Part shown: positions 6,479 through 6,807 of the stretch, piece after piece
Layout of the letters: the number at the start of each line of letters is the position of its first letter
Position numbering within the stretch: the first letter of the stretch is position 1
From: Paraprevotella sp.
Lineage (GTDB): Bacteria > Bacteroidota > Bacteroidia > Bacteroidales > Bacteroidaceae
DNA length: 6,807 nt
Assembly (NCBI GenBank): GCA_017630975.1
Contig: JAGBUF010000066.1
Coordinates: forward strand, 1 to 6,807
Reading direction: 5' to 3'
Made by a program: the position numbers and the translations under genes
Notes under the pieces: model-generated
What the model was told of the DNA's origin: nothing
Databases searched by the model: none
The model's input: only the letters and a program-made list of their open reading frames with translations

Positions 6479-6807
6479 ATGATGATTCAAGTACTGAAAT
6501 CAAAGTTACATTGCGTACGTGTCACTGAGGCGAACCTCAATTACATGGGCAGTATTACCATTGATGAAGACTTATTGGATGCTGCCAATATGATAGCAGG
6601 GGAGAAGGTTCAGATTGTGAACAATAACAATGGTGAACGTTTTGAGACATATATTATAAAAGGTGAGCGCGGATCAGGTTGCGTTTGCTTGAACGGAGCA
6701 GCCGCACGCCGTGTACAAGTGGGTGACATCTGCATCATCATTTCGTATGCCCTCATGGATTTTGAAGAAGCCAAAACCTTCAAACCATCTGTTGTTTTCC
6801 CCGATCC
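6479..6807 (+). CDS. panD: Aspartate 1-decarboxylase, 3' end cut by the window
   Basis: The 109 visible residues cover nearly all of a PanD proenzyme of roughly 115-125 residues. The enzyme decarboxylates L-aspartate to beta-alanine, the co-substrate of PanC encoded just upstream. It is a pyruvoyl enzyme that cleaves itself at a Gly-Ser bond; here this is Gly24-Ser25 in NYMGSITID. Lys9, Tyr22, Arg54 and Tyr58 match the E. coli active-site residues at the same numbers, and NGAAARRV (72-79) is the typical substrate-binding segment. Two ATGs stand side by side (6479 and 6482). The first gives E. coli-like numbering and I chose it, though the second cannot be excluded. The gene follows panC after 12 bases with no terminator between. 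No stop codon is reached before base 6807. Confidence 0.96.
   Translation, partial: MMIQVLKSKLHCVRVTEANLNYMGSITIDEDLLDAANMIAGEKVQIVNNNNGERFETYIIKGERGSGCVCLNGAAARRVQVGDICIIISYALMDFEEAKTFKPSVVFPD

Overview
The window looks like chromosomal DNA from a gut Bacteroidales bacterium, most likely Bacteroides, Phocaeicola or a close relative. The protein sequences resemble that group. It encodes a DUF4270-type lipoprotein, which is a Bacteroidota family. The promoter-like sites upstream of two genes fit the Bacteroidota pattern (-33 TTTG, about 19 bases, -7 TAnnTTTG) rather than the E. coli pattern. I see no mobile element, tRNA, rRNA, CRISPR array or sign of recent transfer.

Left arm (1-3084, plus strand): a three-gene glycogen/alpha-glucan cluster. 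It holds the 3' end of a glycogen debranching enzyme, a GT4-fold glycogen-synthase-like glycosyltransferase with intact catalytic motifs, and a GH57 alpha-amylase-like protein. The intergenic gaps are only 15 bases each, and a strong intrinsic terminator closes the unit. The GH57 protein has lost both expected catalytic residues (Glu to Ser, Asp to Glu) and carries a coiled coil plus a Lys/Ala/Pro-rich basic tail, so it is probably not a working amylase.

Centre (3132-5471, minus strand): a two-gene unit. It starts at a TAnnTTTG promoter element and encodes a 273-residue stand-alone N-terminal half of a GT5 glycogen/starch synthase. That protein has lost the KxGGL and HxHDW motifs and lacks the C-terminal Rossmann domain. 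A DUF4270 lipoprotein follows 22 bases later, and then a hairpin terminator whose minus-strand RNA has a C(UUCG)G loop.

Right arm (5555-6807, plus strand): panC and the 5' part of panD, divergent from the GT5-like gene. They encode the ligase step of pantothenate synthesis and the enzyme that supplies its beta-alanine. Both look fully functional.

The most notable point is that two degenerate homologues of glycogen enzymes, a GH57 amylase and a GT5 synthase, lie in neighbouring convergent units beside intact glycogen genes. This suggests regulatory, scaffolding or glucan-binding roles rather than catalysis. Nothing else in the window looks like an undescribed system.
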